A stretch of 64,000 bases of DNA from Blasia pusilla (lineage: Eukaryota > Marchantiophyta > Marchantiopsida > Blasiales): contig CM114272.1 of assembly GCA_050084515.1 (NCBI GenBank), positions 26,908,001-26,972,000 of the forward strand. Direction: 5' to 3'. Below are positions 24,827-37,427 of this stretch, piece by piece; within the stretch, counting starts at the first letter, position 1; each line of letters opens with the position of its first letter. The notes under the pieces were generated by a model. That model saw only the letters and a program-made list of their open reading frames with translations. It had not been told where the DNA came from and did not search any database. Both the position numbers and the translations under genes were made by a program.

Positions 24827-25994
24827 TTGAAACTTTCCTGCATCCAATGGTAATGTCCAACATCCAATGGTAGCAAATGTCCAGCTGTAATTACACATAA
24901 CTAATTCATTTTCTTGGATTGTCTATCTGAAAAATCATTTGGACATAGAAATGAGTTTGTCATGCGACCTGGCTCTAAAGCCGAGTCTATGCATGCCGGG
25001 TCGCAACGACTTTAGAGGGTTGCTAGATTTTTTGCGCCCGAAATTTGTGGATTCAAAAATGGTCTAACGTTTTGACTTCTTTTGACTACAATTAGCTAAT
25101 TTATATTATTGTTGATGAGTGCTTTTTTAATTTTCAAACATGTATTTGTTTGACACATGACATTGGATAACAAGAAAATATTTCTATTACAGGATTTTTT
25201 TGTGTGTTTAACCAATAATCACTTCATTCCGTGCATCCCACCCGATGAATCGGTTAACTGAAAGTAACCATTCGTTTTACTTATTTTTCATGTGAAAATA
25301 ATTTTGGGCGAGAATAGTGGACTAGGGCTCAAATAGCGGCATGGGATTCCTGTAATAATAATAACGCGCGGAGGACGAAATAATAATAAAGCCGTTGCAT
25401 TCCGCATGGTCACCCGTCTTTGAAAGATAATCCTAACCCCTCCGTATGTTAAACGATTTTGTTGGGATTAGGAATTCGTTAAATTCCTAGGGATTAGGAA
25501 TTCGTTAAACTTGCGACGAGGACGCTGCATCGCCAGGCCAACTTGAGACGATGCAAGGCCAACTCGGGAAGTTGAGAGCACTCGGGGGCGGGACGGAAGG
25601 GAAAAACGTACTTTTGCGGCATCCAGAGATCTTCCGTAGGGAATCGTATGTACTATGTACTGTAAACTCCTCCCGTCGTCGTCCATCATTAGATCTGAGA
25701 ACTGACATGATGCTGTCAATGATGACCTCTGCCCGCCTAAGCGCGAGGCAAAAACTCGGAGGAGGCCGAGGTCCACGAGCGGTGAGACACACACACATCT
25801 GGATCTCAAAGCCATCGTGCCTTATCTAAGTCAGCCATGGCCCACTACTGGAGAGATAGGAGGGAAGGAGGAGATGAATAAGTCATCACCATATCTCCCA
25901 ATTCTACTTCCAATGTGTGGAACATTCTAGTCAATGGAGACCCACTACCCAACGAACCGACTAGCTCTTTTGTCCAGCTGTGCGATGGCAGCCA

Positions 25995-26154
25995 CGGGAC
26001 TAATGAATGAATGAAAGACACTCCCATTCTTCATAAGGGGGTGGACTTGTAGATCACTAAGGAACTTATGGATGTGAGCCATGGCACTAATGAATGAATG
26101 ACATTCCCATTCTTAAGAAGGAAAGGGGTGGACTTGTAGATCACTCGGGAACTG
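25995..26154. repeat. ~87-bp tandem duplication
   Basis: 'actaatgaatgaatga...cactcccattctt' through 'ggacttgtagatcact..ggaact' occurs at 25995-26081 and again at 26082-26154, with small indels. Confidence 0.75.
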
Positions 26155-26795
26155 ATTGATGTATGTTGAATAAATTGCACGCTTTTTATCAACAAATTCG
26201 TATGAAGGACAAAAAGGTGAATTCTGGAGTTGCCAAGTGGACCGGTCACCACGCATAAAGTAGTAGCTTGAAACCAAACCTCCCTCAAAAAAGAATCCAA
26301 GTTATGAGTACAAACAAGAGGGTGTTTTGGGAAATTATAGAAAGGATTATGAAATGGATTTGAAAGTTTAGTCAAAATAAATAAATGATTGCATCATTAT
26401 AAACCAGTGTGCCGGCCCCAAAAGTGCTATCTTATTATTAAAGAAAAAATAATATAAATATGTAAATATAACTATGTAAAATAAATTACATGAGTGCACA
26501 TAGATACAAAAGAGACCCACAATGTAAAAAATAGAAGGGCCGATTTTGTGTCTCGTATACACTATTGTATCCTTCTCTTTTCTGTAATATAGTGTATCCC
26601 TGGTTTGTATTGCCAACAATGTATCCACAATCTGTTTTAGTATCATAAATAATGTTATATATAATACACATTATTGTATTCTTCTCCTTATCAACTTACA
26701 TTCTATAACATACAAAGGTAATCAATACATACGGGCACGAAACAACAAAGAGACGCTCTATCATTACACGCAAGGAAGTATTCGAGGGAGGATTT

Positions 26796-26819
26796 TATAT
26801 ATATATATATATATATATA
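26796..26819. repeat. (TA)n microsatellite
   Basis: Twelve perfect TA dinucleotides. Confidence 0.95.
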
Positions 26820-27633
26820 AAGTCTAATGATGGCACCGCCGTTGGCATTACAAAGAAATTTCAATACGAACATGCAAAGCATGTACAAGTGAGCAGAAAG
26901 CCTGAGCCTAGAATTTTTTCATCCAATGCTATTGGTCCACGTCACTCAAAGGATTTGTTGGAGTAGTATTCTAGTGCAATTGCACAAAACATGGTGTTTT
27001 GCACCTCTGAAGGAGCCGCAAATTAAGGACTTCAAGCTGGGGCAGTAACCAGGAGGATGTTATCATGAGGGTTAAGGAGCATATATTTGCGTCGTTGGCG
27101 GATTTGGGTGCCGTTTGCGTGCTTGGGCCAGTGCACTTCCATTCTCTCCCATGCCTTGTTGGCATGCCAACCCTTTTGAGTGAGTCCATCCGTCGGTTTG
27201 ATTGATAGACCCTCACCACCAAGCCGCAACCCAATTGCCTTCACTCCGCTAGCATGCGCTTAGCTGCGGCCGTGGCTACTCTTGTTGCCTTCCAAAGCGT
27301 CCTCGCATGCCACCCGGCTAGATTTGTCCCTACGTACGTTACGCGTTGCCGTCACAAAGTGTGTCCATCCACGGTGCTACCGTCTATTAGCTCCACCGTC
27401 AACAACGTCATTCTTCTTTGGTCATGTAATGGCCACTTTGACAGCCGACCATGCGTGGTAACTATTTTCCTCTCTATTGCCTTGGACCACTGCCAGTGCC
27501 CATGCCCAAAAAGACACTGGAGGACAGTGCTGAGTTATCATTGACCGATGCATACTGACCATTTGCGAGCATCATCCAACAACAACGTATGACCTCTTAT
27601 TGATGGGGTCTTAAGAAGGTTCTTTTTTGCTCT

Positions 27634-28250
27634 TGTTGTGTGCATACTCATCGCTACACAACCCACATCGCTGGTCATATCTACACGCCACGCAACACCA
27701 ATCTTCCCAACACATGGGTCGGTCCATCCATAAACGAAACAAACTTACGCATATACATCCAAACACCACAACAAAATCAGAGTAAAAATGGCTCACCCGG
27801 CCTAAAACTCCACTCTTGAATCTACATTGGCATATCCAGTCACATCCACCCTCTGCTATGAGGAAATTCGGACGCTAACACCCTAGTTCCTACACACACA
27901 AGCAAGAGAGGTGCTCCTAAGGCTCAACATGAGAAATATGGCTTGAGAAATCCATCTCTCCCTCTCTTATACCCTTGAGAAGAGCCAAAAGGCTCTTCCC
28001 CCAAAAATAGCCATCCCAATGGTAACCTGCGTGCACATGTTACTAGGTGACTTTTGACTCGGTCAACGAGTCACCTGACTGACTAAGACAAAAATAGGGA
28101 AATTTCCATAAACAACATTCTGGATGCAACAGACTTGTTGCCAACCTCATCCGACATCTCAAGATGAAGTTGCACACGAATAGTCCACTGACCGTCTATG
28201 TCATCGACGCAATAGAACTCTACCTACGTCTAACTAAGATGTGATAGTCA
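27634..28250 (-). repeat. Gypsy-I 3' LTR
   Basis: Starts TGTTGTGTGCATACTCATCGC, matching the Gypsy-II LTR start TGTCGTGCGCATACACATCGC, and has the related 'ctacacaacccacatcg' block. A second copy of this ~125-bp end block follows at ~28273-28395, just as in Gypsy-II (51069-51193). The right end is uncertain, near the palindrome at 28224-28268. Confidence 0.7.
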
Positions 28251-28268
28251 CATCTTAGTTAGACGTAG
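28224..28268. repeat. Perfect 21-bp inverted repeat
   Basis: The arm CTACGTCTAACTAAGATGTGA (28224-28244) and its exact reverse complement (28248-28268) flank the 3-nt spacer TAG. It lies at the LTR/internal junction of Gypsy-I. Confidence 0.95.
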
Positions 28269-28619
28269 CTAGAGTACACATACACAACCCATATCGTTGG
28301 TCACATCTACATACCACACAACACTAATCTTTCCAACACACGGGTCGATCCATCCATAAAGGAAACAAACTCACACATATACATCGAGACCCCACAACCG
28401 CCTCCCTAGCTGGTAATTAGGTCCCCCTAACTCCTGATAGCACACACATAGCTTCCCAAAATTATCTACAATCCTATACACATCTAGCACCATTAGTGTC
28501 GTCATCTCCGTAGCACTGCAACATTGCAGCTACCCACCGTGTTGATCCCTCCGAAGAGATCTAACACTCTCATAGCCTCCTCCAAACGCTACGACATAAC
28601 ACGTGTGGTACCCAAAGAT
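28251..28619 (-). mobile_element. Gypsy-I 3' fragment with DNMT motif I
   Basis: Right of the LTR come the duplicated end block and 'cctccctagctggtaattaggtcc', equivalent to 51194-51230 of Gypsy-II. At 28541-28570 the minus strand encodes RVLDLFGGIN, equivalent to methyltransferase motif I of Gypsy-II (55657-55692). Everything between motif I and the 3' end is missing (rest of the methyltransferase, RT, RNase H, integrase), so Gypsy-I has a large internal deletion. The sequence stops at E1's target duplication (28611-28619) and resumes at 42991. Confidence 0.8.
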
Positions 28620-28720
28620 GAGATGTGGTAAGAGGAGAGGAAGAGAGGAAGAGAGGAGAGAGGAAACTACCTTCAACCGAAATAGATACTTTTTTTTTAA
28701 GAGAGTTTCCGCTGGGTTGA
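28620..28720 (+). repeat. E1 left terminal inverted repeat
   Basis: GAGATGTGGTAAGAGGAGAG and the following GA-rich run are the inverted counterpart of the right end (42790-42990), including a later 'ttgaagagaggaaattttttt' segment. The outermost GGGGGCTGG seen at other ends of this family is missing here, so the tip is eroded. Confidence 0.7.
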
Positions 28721-30589
28721 AGAGAGGAAATTTTTTTTTTGAAATTTTTTGCACTTTTTTGTTCATATATTAAGCAGTCCCACAAATTTTTTTTCCTCTT
28801 CCATATTTTGGCAACCCCTCTGAGTCCGACGAGTTGCAAATTGCACAAAATTTAGAAAACTAAAAAATCAGTGGAATCATAAGTGTGGAACCAATCACTT
28901 TTTCCATCCAAGGTCTGGAAAAAATCTGTCATTTTCCCAAGGCTGAATAGAGTTCAAGCTCAAAGTGAAGGTTGAGAAAAAAATAAAAGTACAATCTAAA
29001 ACCTCATTTTGCATCCTCAAAGTGGTTTGTTTAAAATACTTAGAACTTCTTTGAGGGACAGAATTGGTTGGTGGATTCCTACTCCTACCTCCGACTCTCT
29101 TAAAACTACCAGCAACACATAGTACATGTGCTTACAAGGAAAATACCTTTTGCCACTGGTCTCTCTTTGGACAAAGTCATCACATGAACATGTGGGAAAG
29201 CAACAGATGTGCACCACATACACCCCTGTGACACTTGAATTTACAGTGTTGTTCCTGACCCAATACATCCTTCCTATTCCATTGCCACTCAAGACATCTT
29301 TCGTGGCGATGATCTCCATTTTTGCCTCCCGAGCTGATGCAATTCGCTTTGCTCTCTCCACCGTTGGCCTGCACATTCTGTTTCTCTTCACCCCATATCT
29401 AGACTCAAACAGAAATAATGGATTGAGATCATCCACCTTCTCCGGGTACATGTTGACATCAATCTTGGGTTGAATACAAAATGTGAAGGTCTCTGTAATG
29501 CGAACATGCTCCGAACTTCCCCCATCTACGAGTCTGAAACCGGCACTTGTAAGATTGTCCACTTCGTCTTGAGTGCAGTTCGTGCCTGCGGCGATGGGCC
29601 AAATCGTGGGGGTATTCCCGGGAGCTCCAATGGCAGCCGGATAAGACTTTCGGAAAGCGCAAGATTCATTTGGGCAGAAGAAGTACTTCAATTGATCCCC
29701 GGTCCTCGTGAAACGATCAAAGGTTTTGAGTCCCCAAAACCCAGGCAGTGGTCGTCTAGTCCTTGTACAGTTCTTATTTAGGAAATTGCCGCATGCTCTC
29801 CTAATGCCAGCAGATCCTGCCCTGCAGGTGGGTCCACGTCCTGGGTTGCTCCGAGATATATGCCACCGTTTTAGGTTGCAATCCACCTCCATTACCGAAA
29901 TCCCATATTGTTGAACCACCCCCAAAGGATGGATGTTGCGAACTTCCAGCAACGGAGGGCTTTTGAAATAAAACATTCACTGATTTTGGAGAAGTAACTC
30001 CATCACGGATTTGGGACGGGTCCGGGGTCCCTGAATACTTGGGCGGTGTAATTTTCTCATCCAAATCCATCACCGGATTCGTTCCTCGATGCTGCCTCTT
30101 CACCTGCCTAAAGTCAAGATACTTATCTGGTCTCCACGAGTCTCGCTCGGACTGCTCTACCACCATCTGTATGGGACGTCTTGAAACCCGCCCACAAATA
30201 TCTCCACCAATGTGTACGTCTTTCTCGAGTGGAGTTCCAGCTACGCATCGGTTGAAGGCTTCCACATACATTTTTTCATCACGGATCTCACACCGACGAC
30301 ATAGAGCTCGTAGATCGACGGCCCCTTTCCTTTTGTTATGCCTTTTGTAAGGAAGCTATGGGATGCTGCAGACTGTAGCATTGCTCTTGCCTGGTCTTGT
30401 TGGCATGCCTCCACAAGTGAAATCCGTTGGCATGCTTGTGACGACCTCCAGGAGGAATGAACACTTTCTGCTCCACTTGTGTTAAAGAGGGCATTTTCAT
30501 GAACGTTCAATCCCCTGCAACGACGGCAATGTTAGAAGGGAACGAAAATAACTCAGGAGTCAAAGAAATAAGTGACTGTCGTAACCAGA

Positions 30590-30850
30590 ACCAGGCGGGT
30601 TGCGGCCCGAGGCATCCCATGAACGACTCTGCGACCGCCGGGTCGGCGTGTTGTAACCTTAAACCCCCATCGCAACCCGCCGGAACTCGACGGGTTGCAA
30701 GGCCGAGGCATCCCATGAACGACTCTGTGACCCGTCGGGTCTCGACGGGTTGCACACTCGGGTTGCACCAAAAATCTGGATGCAACCCGTTGGTTTTCCG
30801 TCGGGTTACACACTCGGGCAACCCGTCGCATCCGACAGCTTGCTTGGTTT
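30590..30850. repeat. Dyad sites in the transposase intron
   Basis: Several full or half copies of the GCAACCCGTCGG / CCGACGGGTTGC dyad (for example near 30660-30695, 30728-30752 and 30781-30808) lie in the intron between 30952 and ~30510. Confidence 0.8.
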
Positions 30851-31120
30851 CTTGGGTTTGAAATCCATATAGTTCCCACGCTTCTCACCCTGAGCTACAA
30901 CTTTACAAACAATTCTCAGCGTGAGCTTGACAAGACAAAATAGTGAACTCACCTGCCGCATGAAGTTTCCCCATTGTGTCATACGTACAGTCCACCAACT
31001 CAAACAAGAGCACAACTCTTTGTACTTCCCCTCAATCGCATGCTTCCTCCACCACCCATGAAGTTCTTCGTGGCATTCCATGGCCTGCTTCAAGGTTTTG
31101 CTGTCCTTGCAGCGTTGGAG

Positions 31121-33152
31121 GGGGCTGGTATTCTGACAGGAGAGAGTAAGAGAGGAGAGGAAGAGAGGAAGAGAGGAGAGTCTCTCTTAAAAAAAAAAAG
31201 GCCAAATCCGCCTCCTCTCTTCAAAACTTTTTGACATATTTGAAATTTTTGTTTGCTTTAAAATTCAGGAAATCTTTAGAAGAGAGTATTTAGTGGTCCA
31301 CATTTGGCCCTAAAAAAACCTCCTCTTTCTTGGGGGCGAGAAAAAAGGAGACATCATAAGACCACCCTAAAATTTTTTCCATCACTCTCCATGTGAGCCT
31401 AAGTTTCTTAACATTTCCTGTCTCGGTCAACAAAAAGCAGTGCCCTTGGTATTTTTGTTGGAGGACCTGAAATGTGAACAAATCAGATCCTTAGATTGAG
31501 AAACCGAGAAGCTGCACCCCTCCCAACCCGTAAGAAAGCTCACCATAAGAAAAGGAAAGATTTTTAGAAGTGATTTTCTTCCACCCTGCACCCACGACGA
31601 TCTAACGGGTTGGGAATCCGAAATGGCAATCCGACAGGTAGTAGGAATCCTGCACATCTTAGACAAGAAAAGAAGCCTACAATTGCTTGGACGAATGAAG
31701 GGGAACGAGCCAAAAGTCAAGAAGCCCGCCACAATGCGCCAGAAGTTGGTCTCATCGGGATAGAGTCCGATCACTCAAGCAATCAACCTGTCGGAATCCG
31801 ACAGGTTGCCTGGAAATGGTTATAAATTTGCAGTGGGCAAAAAGCAAAAAGTCGAAATCATACGGGTTGCAGAATTGTAATTCTGAGTAGCTAAAAGAAC
31901 ACAATCCACAAGTCCAAAAACATATTCCAGCAAACTTTTACAAACACCATTATGGGTTGAAAAAATCTTGTCCTTTATTACCTCCGAAGGAACCTCGGAA
32001 ATGTACATTTCAGCTAGTCTATGATTTCTTCAGCCTCGTCATCTACAAATTTACTCCTAACTCTCCTCGGTGATGATTTACCAAAGGAATGTTCGGGATT
32101 CAAGTGGCTCCTCGGCCGATTGTAGACGGGGATCGAAAATGTTGGCGAATTCGAGAGCCTTGGCCCCCCCCTAGGTACACCATAACGGTCCCATGTAACC
32201 TGTCTCGAGTCCCACCGCCTTCCTCGGCAGTATACCTTGTACACTCTGCAATGTGACACCCATCTAGGAACAATATCTGCTCCGTCCCCGGTAATACCAC
32301 TATGGCAACCGCACAGGTAGAAGGAATCCAACACGTCTGAGAGAAGAAAAGAAGCCTACGCCTTCCTTTACGAGTTGAGGGGAAGGTGCCAAGGGAAGAA
32401 GCCCGCCAGACTGCCTCTTAAGTTGGACCAACAGGGAAAGGGTCCGATCAGGCAACCTGTCGGAATCAGACAGGTTGCCTGGAGGTGGTAAAAAGGGTGC
32501 GATGGTCAAAAGCGAAAAGTTGCAAGGAGGAGAAATCCGACGGGTTGCAATGGTCATAAAGTGAAAGTTGCAAGCAGGAGAAATCCGACGGGTTGCAAAG
32601 TAGAAGTCCGTGGAGTACATAGACGATCACATTCGAAAAGAAAAAATGATCAGCAAAAATTTACAAGCACCACCATCGATCGAAAAAATCTTCTGCTTTA
32701 TATCATCCAAAAAAAGCTCGGAACTGTACAATTGATCTATTCTATGAAATCTTTTGCCTCATTATCAAAAAACTCCCTACTCCAAACGCTGCAGTCAAGC
32801 TGGGTCGTTGAGTTCTTTGAACTCACTCGTCATCGTCCGAAAGCTCTTGCAACATCACTTTCGGCCTTGCCCTCCCGATTTTGGGAATCGTTGGAAGTGA
32901 CGATGGAGTCACTACCAAGGGTGGCTCTCAAACCGGAGCTCTCGGCTTCGGTGGAGAGTTGTACGCCCCAACGAGCCTTTCGTATTCTGCCTTTGCCTCC
33001 TTGCAAAGGTCAAGCGATTCTGCCTTCCTCGAGGCAGAGAATGTTCCTGCCACTCTGCCAGGCGCCTTTGATACTTGCCCCTGAAAGTCCCACTAAGTCG
33101 AACACCAAGTCACCCGGCCTTGAGCAGAGCTTGATGAGCGTTTGCATCATGA
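31121..33152 (-). mobile_element. E3, 2-kb derivative of the E family
   Basis: Sequence begins GGGGCTGGTATTCTGACAGG, the family terminus. It is the reverse complement of the last ~2.1 kb of E1 (40884-42990) and collinear with 46266-48430 of E2. On the minus strand it carries the end of the methyltransferase gene (LIKLCSRPGDLVFDLVGLSGAS). It is flanked by GCGTTGGAG (31112-31120) and GCATTGGAG (33153-33161), an 8/9-identical target duplication, and removing it restores the transposase frame. The inner end (33152) shows no terminal inverted repeat, so it is a one-ended derivative. Confidence 0.85.
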
Positions 33153-35265
33153 GCATTGGAGTAGAGTGACATGCTCTGTCCTCTTATTCTCCTTGATGCA
33201 AGATTTGGTGTACCGGGTCACAGACTGTTGCCAATGGAAAGCATCCGACCTTTCCCTCTCCGGTTCAACCTCTCCACCCCAGAACACTTCCCGGATAGCA
33301 ATCCACTCAGGTTATGCATTGTCCGCCATGAAACCATAAATTTCCGGAGGTGGCCTTTTGTTTTCCTTCACCACCTCCAATAAGAGTAACCAGCACATCT
33401 TCAAACCGCCAACGTCTTCGCGCTTTACTTCCTGCACAAATATAGTTTTGAGTCCCTTCTCCACATGGTCATAAACGTGAGCACCCATCGTCAACCATCC
33501 GTTCAAAGACTCAGAGCAAATATCAAATCTTACCCAGCTCCCGTTAAGATCTTCCCCTTCCCTCATTCGATCTATAAGATCGAGGCCACTCGACGGACCT
33601 GTGGTTGACATTTTGAGGACATAGGCCCTGGATCCCTCGCCTCCTTGGCCCATGAACTCCCATCTCTGAATGAATGGAAATCTGGAGTTGGCCTTGATTC
33701 TGGCGATGGCATCCATTTCGGCCGTCTTTCCATCTAGAACTCGTATTTGACGCAGCAAATTCCGGAAGCATTCAGGATCAGCGAGAAATGCTAGATTTTC
33801 CCAGAGTTGTTTCTCCTCAACCGCCGTGATCTCGCCCTGTCGAGGGATTCCAAGCAATTGTTCACAAATTTGTGATGTCGTTGTGAGCTTGATCACTCCG
33901 GGCTTTGAACCCGGAGAGTTTCTGTAGATCTCGGCTACTTTCTTCGCCACATCCTCCTTGATGTGTCTTTGAATTGCATCGGTCACAGGATGAGTGTGGG
34001 AGCCAACATGAACTGCCAGCCTTGTATACTCTGACGTGGAGCCCAAGTCGTGGACAATGAAAAATATGTATGCAGGACACGCTCCAACGCAGAAGGGCGA
34101 TCCGTGACAATGAGGACATCGATGGCCTCCCGGAGGTATGGTGGCACCGACCTCGTATGGAGTTTCTGCATTCTTGTGAGGGAATTGCGACATATTGACT
34201 CGCCCATTGCGCTCTAGATACGGGCATGTTGGACTTCTACACTCCAAGGCTCCCACGCATTGGCGGCGGGAGACAATCCAAAGACCATCTGGAATGGAAG
34301 CACTAGTCCGTTGAAGCCTACACCATCGATGACAATTAGACTTTCTGTCCATACCCTTCAAGCATCCTCCATCCTTCTTTTGAGCAGGAGCAGCAAGTGG
34401 AGGCAACTCAAAAATGCAATTACCATCGTACGTGGGCGGCATCTTGTCGAAAAGAATGTGCTTGAACATTTTCAAGGCCAAAGACGAAAGCAAACTATTG
34501 CCTGATACTCGCAAGAGGAACGAGTAGGCGGACAGAGGGCCCGATTGGTGTCCGACAGATCCATTGAGGTTGATAACATCCGGAATCTCTTCAGGAAGAA
34601 CAACATTGTTACGAGCGTGCGAAGTTGGAGTCAAAGCCGGATCTGCAGAGCTTGGAGTTGCAAACGTAGAGCTCGGAGCACTAGGAAATTCTAGACCGTC
34701 TACTTGGGAAACAGACGATTCGGGCGGGCCAGTAAACTCAGATTGACCATTTGCTAGAGGTAGGAGATTCCATACTTTACGGTCCGAGGTCACCTGGGCT
34801 GGACCGTCTCACCTATTATGTCTTCCGCATCACCGTCCACCCTAACATCTTTGGATACAAAGATGGTTCCAACTTTGAGAAGAAATCAAGCAGACAGAAA
34901 ATTTTCATCCACTACTATGAAAGACTCACGAGCTTGGGGTCGAATGATTTTGATTGAGGAAGGGCCGCAGATGACCGCCACAAGTGAGCTTAACATAATT
35001 ATCCATTCCAAGAAGATTCCAACGGGAGGAGACGAGAATGAGAATGAGAATTTTTAATTTATAGTGAATAGGAAAACAGATACTCGATGATTTATATCGA
35101 CAAGATGAATTCGTGGGTCACATTGTCCGACACAATGGATCCACCAGTAACACATTCAATTCGTTGCAATATGTTACCGGATTTGGGAAGCAGAGGGTTG
35201 CGAATCACACTTGGAACTCGGAGTCCTGGTAACTCCAAAATTACCCGGTTAAGCTAACGAAGCAC

Positions 35266-35810
35266 GCAACCCGCCGGCCGAACGGGTTGCACGCTTCTGC
35301 CAAACATTGTCGAAGCGAGCAACCCGTCGCTCTCCGACGAGTTGCTCGGATACCGCTCCTTCTTGCCCAAAGATGCCGGAGGTGTGCAAACCGTTTGTTC
35401 CCGACGAGTTCCGTGGGTGCCTCACCTATTTCCCAAAGACGGCGAGGCGTGCAACCCGTCGCCCTCCAACGGGTTGCGCAAGGGCCTCACCTTGTGGTGC
35501 TTACATGAAGTGTGCAGCCAGCCGGACTCCGACGACTTGCACGGGAAGCCCGCGTTCTTAACCCTTGACGAGGAAAGCGTGCAACCCAACGGTCTCCGAC
35601 GGATTTCCTGGGGACATCCATTCCGTCCCAAACACGGCGGAGGCGCGCAACATGTTGGTCTCCGACGGGTTGCGCCGGTACCTCGCGTTCTTTTCTGAAG
35701 ACGATGGAGGCGCTCAACCCGTCGGTCTCTGACGGGTTGCTCGCGCACGTGGCGACGTACATAGGATGGCAGAGGCGCGCAACCTGTCGGCCTCTGACCG
35801 GTTGCCATTT
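35266..35810. repeat. Dyad-site array in the divergent promoter spacer
   Basis: About ten dyads spaced roughly 50-65 bp apart (for example starting near 35266, 35320, 35450, 35715 and 35777), with arms GCAACCCGTCGG / CCGACGGGTTGC and variable centres. They lie between the divergent transposase and methyltransferase genes. The related array at 63460-64000 occupies the same place in E2. Confidence 0.88.
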
Positions 35811-35894
35811 TTCACCTCGAGACTTCTGTAACCTCCGGCACGTCGCCGTCGAAAGGAAGACGGGACCCAAAGGTCAGCCCAACGGCTAGAAAAG

Positions 35895-35903
35895 TATAAA
35901 TAG
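35895..35903 (+). promoter_or_regulatory. TATA box of the E1 ParB-methyltransferase gene
   Basis: TATAAATAG within 'cggctagaaaagtataaatag'. The equivalent E2 sequence on the minus strand ('cggctcgaaaagtataaatag', about 63369-63390) is conserved at the same place upstream of the gene. Confidence 0.7.
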
Positions 35904-37427
35904 TATAGTATAGTAGAAAAGCAGAAATCGCTCATTTCCGGTTTCTCATTTCGCGATCTTCATTCCTCACTCTCCTGCTCAGCAGCTGATTAGATACGAA
36001 GGGGCGTTTCACACGGCGACACATCGCGAGTCGATAGGAGGGAACGAGAGCGAGACGGTTCGACTGAACGATCGCGGGACGATTCGAGCTACCCATCAAG
36101 GCGATTCGAGCTCCCCATCTCGACATCAGCAAGGCGACTGATCAAGGGATTCGTCGTGGACATAGGTGGAGGCATTTCCAGAAAAAATGACGAGGAAAAA
36201 ATCACAAGCCAACAAGTCCGAAGTCCATTAGGACTCATGCGTCAGCATCGCCTGGGCCTCGTTCGGCGAATGAAATTAGGCAGCAGGAAATGGAGGGGCG
36301 GGAAAGGGAAGCGGATATGCACAACCAAGTGCTTCTTGCGAGACGTGTTCAAGAGGCGCTCGATAAACATAACGCCGAGGCTGAGACGTCGCAGGCCTTG
36401 AAGAAAAGGATCGCCGACAAAAAGAGAGAAAAGAAGCGTCTGGACGCGTCGGTGAGGAGGGCAGAATTGGCTTAAGCAAGGAGGGAAAAAGCGATAGCCA
36501 TTGACGATAGCCCTGCCCGTCCAACTGAAAGTGTTGAGATGCAGGAAATGTCCCCCATGAAGTCCGGGGACACAATCAACATAGTGGAAACGCCAGAAGT
36601 TGAAATCGATGACGACGAGGTCATGAGGACCGCCTGCGTGGAGATGGTGGACATGGTCGAAGAAGCCGGAGAGCGGTCATTCTCGACTCCAAGCCCGGCG
36701 GAGGACATCGACCTCTATTGGATCGACGAGTTCCCAGTCGATTTGCCAGCTTCTGTCTCAGACAAGTTAGTTGGTTAAGAAACCGACCCCATTTTCGAGC
36801 AGGTAAGAGAGGATCTGGGTTTTTTGAATTATGTGAATTGCAATTCATTGGGAATTCAGTGTAGCTTATTCATCTTGTCCCGGTTTTGACAGGTGGTAAA
36901 GCAGATGGCACTCATGGAGGGCCACAACGCCCCGAGGATTCCACTCTGCCGATTGCGGACAATGGAATACGTCCGCGAAATTCAGTCCGAAGAGGACATC
37001 GCGAAGCTTAAACAATCGGCGGCGACAGCATCCTACGTCGACATCTTTCCTCCCTTCTATGTTCAGCCTTACGACGAGCATGGAACCCAAGCTCTGGTTA
37101 CGGAGGAGGACTTGGAAAAGCTCGACACATTCTGGAGGATGCGAGACCAGGATTTTAGAAGGCAAGTTGAGGGCACGGAATTCAGTTGGATGAGGAATTT
37201 GCATTTCTTCATCTGGGATGGAAATCACAGGTTCATGGCGTGGACCAAGTTTGTGGAGGAGCGGCCCAACTCATTGGAGGCACAATTGTGCGTGAAGGGA
37301 GTGGTCCTTCACCCATTCCCTCATCACATGGCGACGGTGGAGATGGCAATGCATGCCATGAACACGTGAGTATCTTTAACACTTACGCAACTCGTCGGGA
37401 CGGTTGTTGGGATGCTTTAACACTTAT

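Larger units (their letters stand above)
24827..27633. other. Non-coding region
   Basis: No supported gene. It contains two small repeats listed separately. A segment near 24500-24545 and one near 24985-25025 share 'atgcatgccgggtcg...ga(c/t)ttagag', probably two pieces of the same decayed repeat. The frames at 26971-27544 have no recognisable domain. Confidence 0.5.
29017..34793 (-). pseudogene. E1 transposase with Cys/His fingers and SWIM finger
   Basis: The 5' exon (34793-33162) has a Cys/His N-terminal region (C-x4-C and HRCPHCHG...C patterns) and a VGSHTHPV motif. A transposase-like core follows, with MGAHVYDH, YGFMADNA and, after a TAA at ~33315, FHWQQSVTRY. E3 interrupts the frame at 33152-31121, and it resumes as LKQAMECHEELHGWW, with a GTGAGT donor at 30952. 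Downstream pieces (30510-29801) hold ESVHSSW and ALCRRCEIRDEKMY in shifted frames. The last exon (29976-29017) ends in a SWIM finger: CSCDDF...RYFPCKHMYYV (C-x-C, then C-x-H) at ~29220-29110. Stops, frameshifts and E3 make it inactive. The SWIM and 'FMADNA...FHW' pattern fit MULE/KDZ-like transposases. Confidence 0.75.

Noticed and set aside
26971-27544. Possible small genes on both strands
   Set aside because: No domain, no coding continuity and no splice support; left as non-coding.
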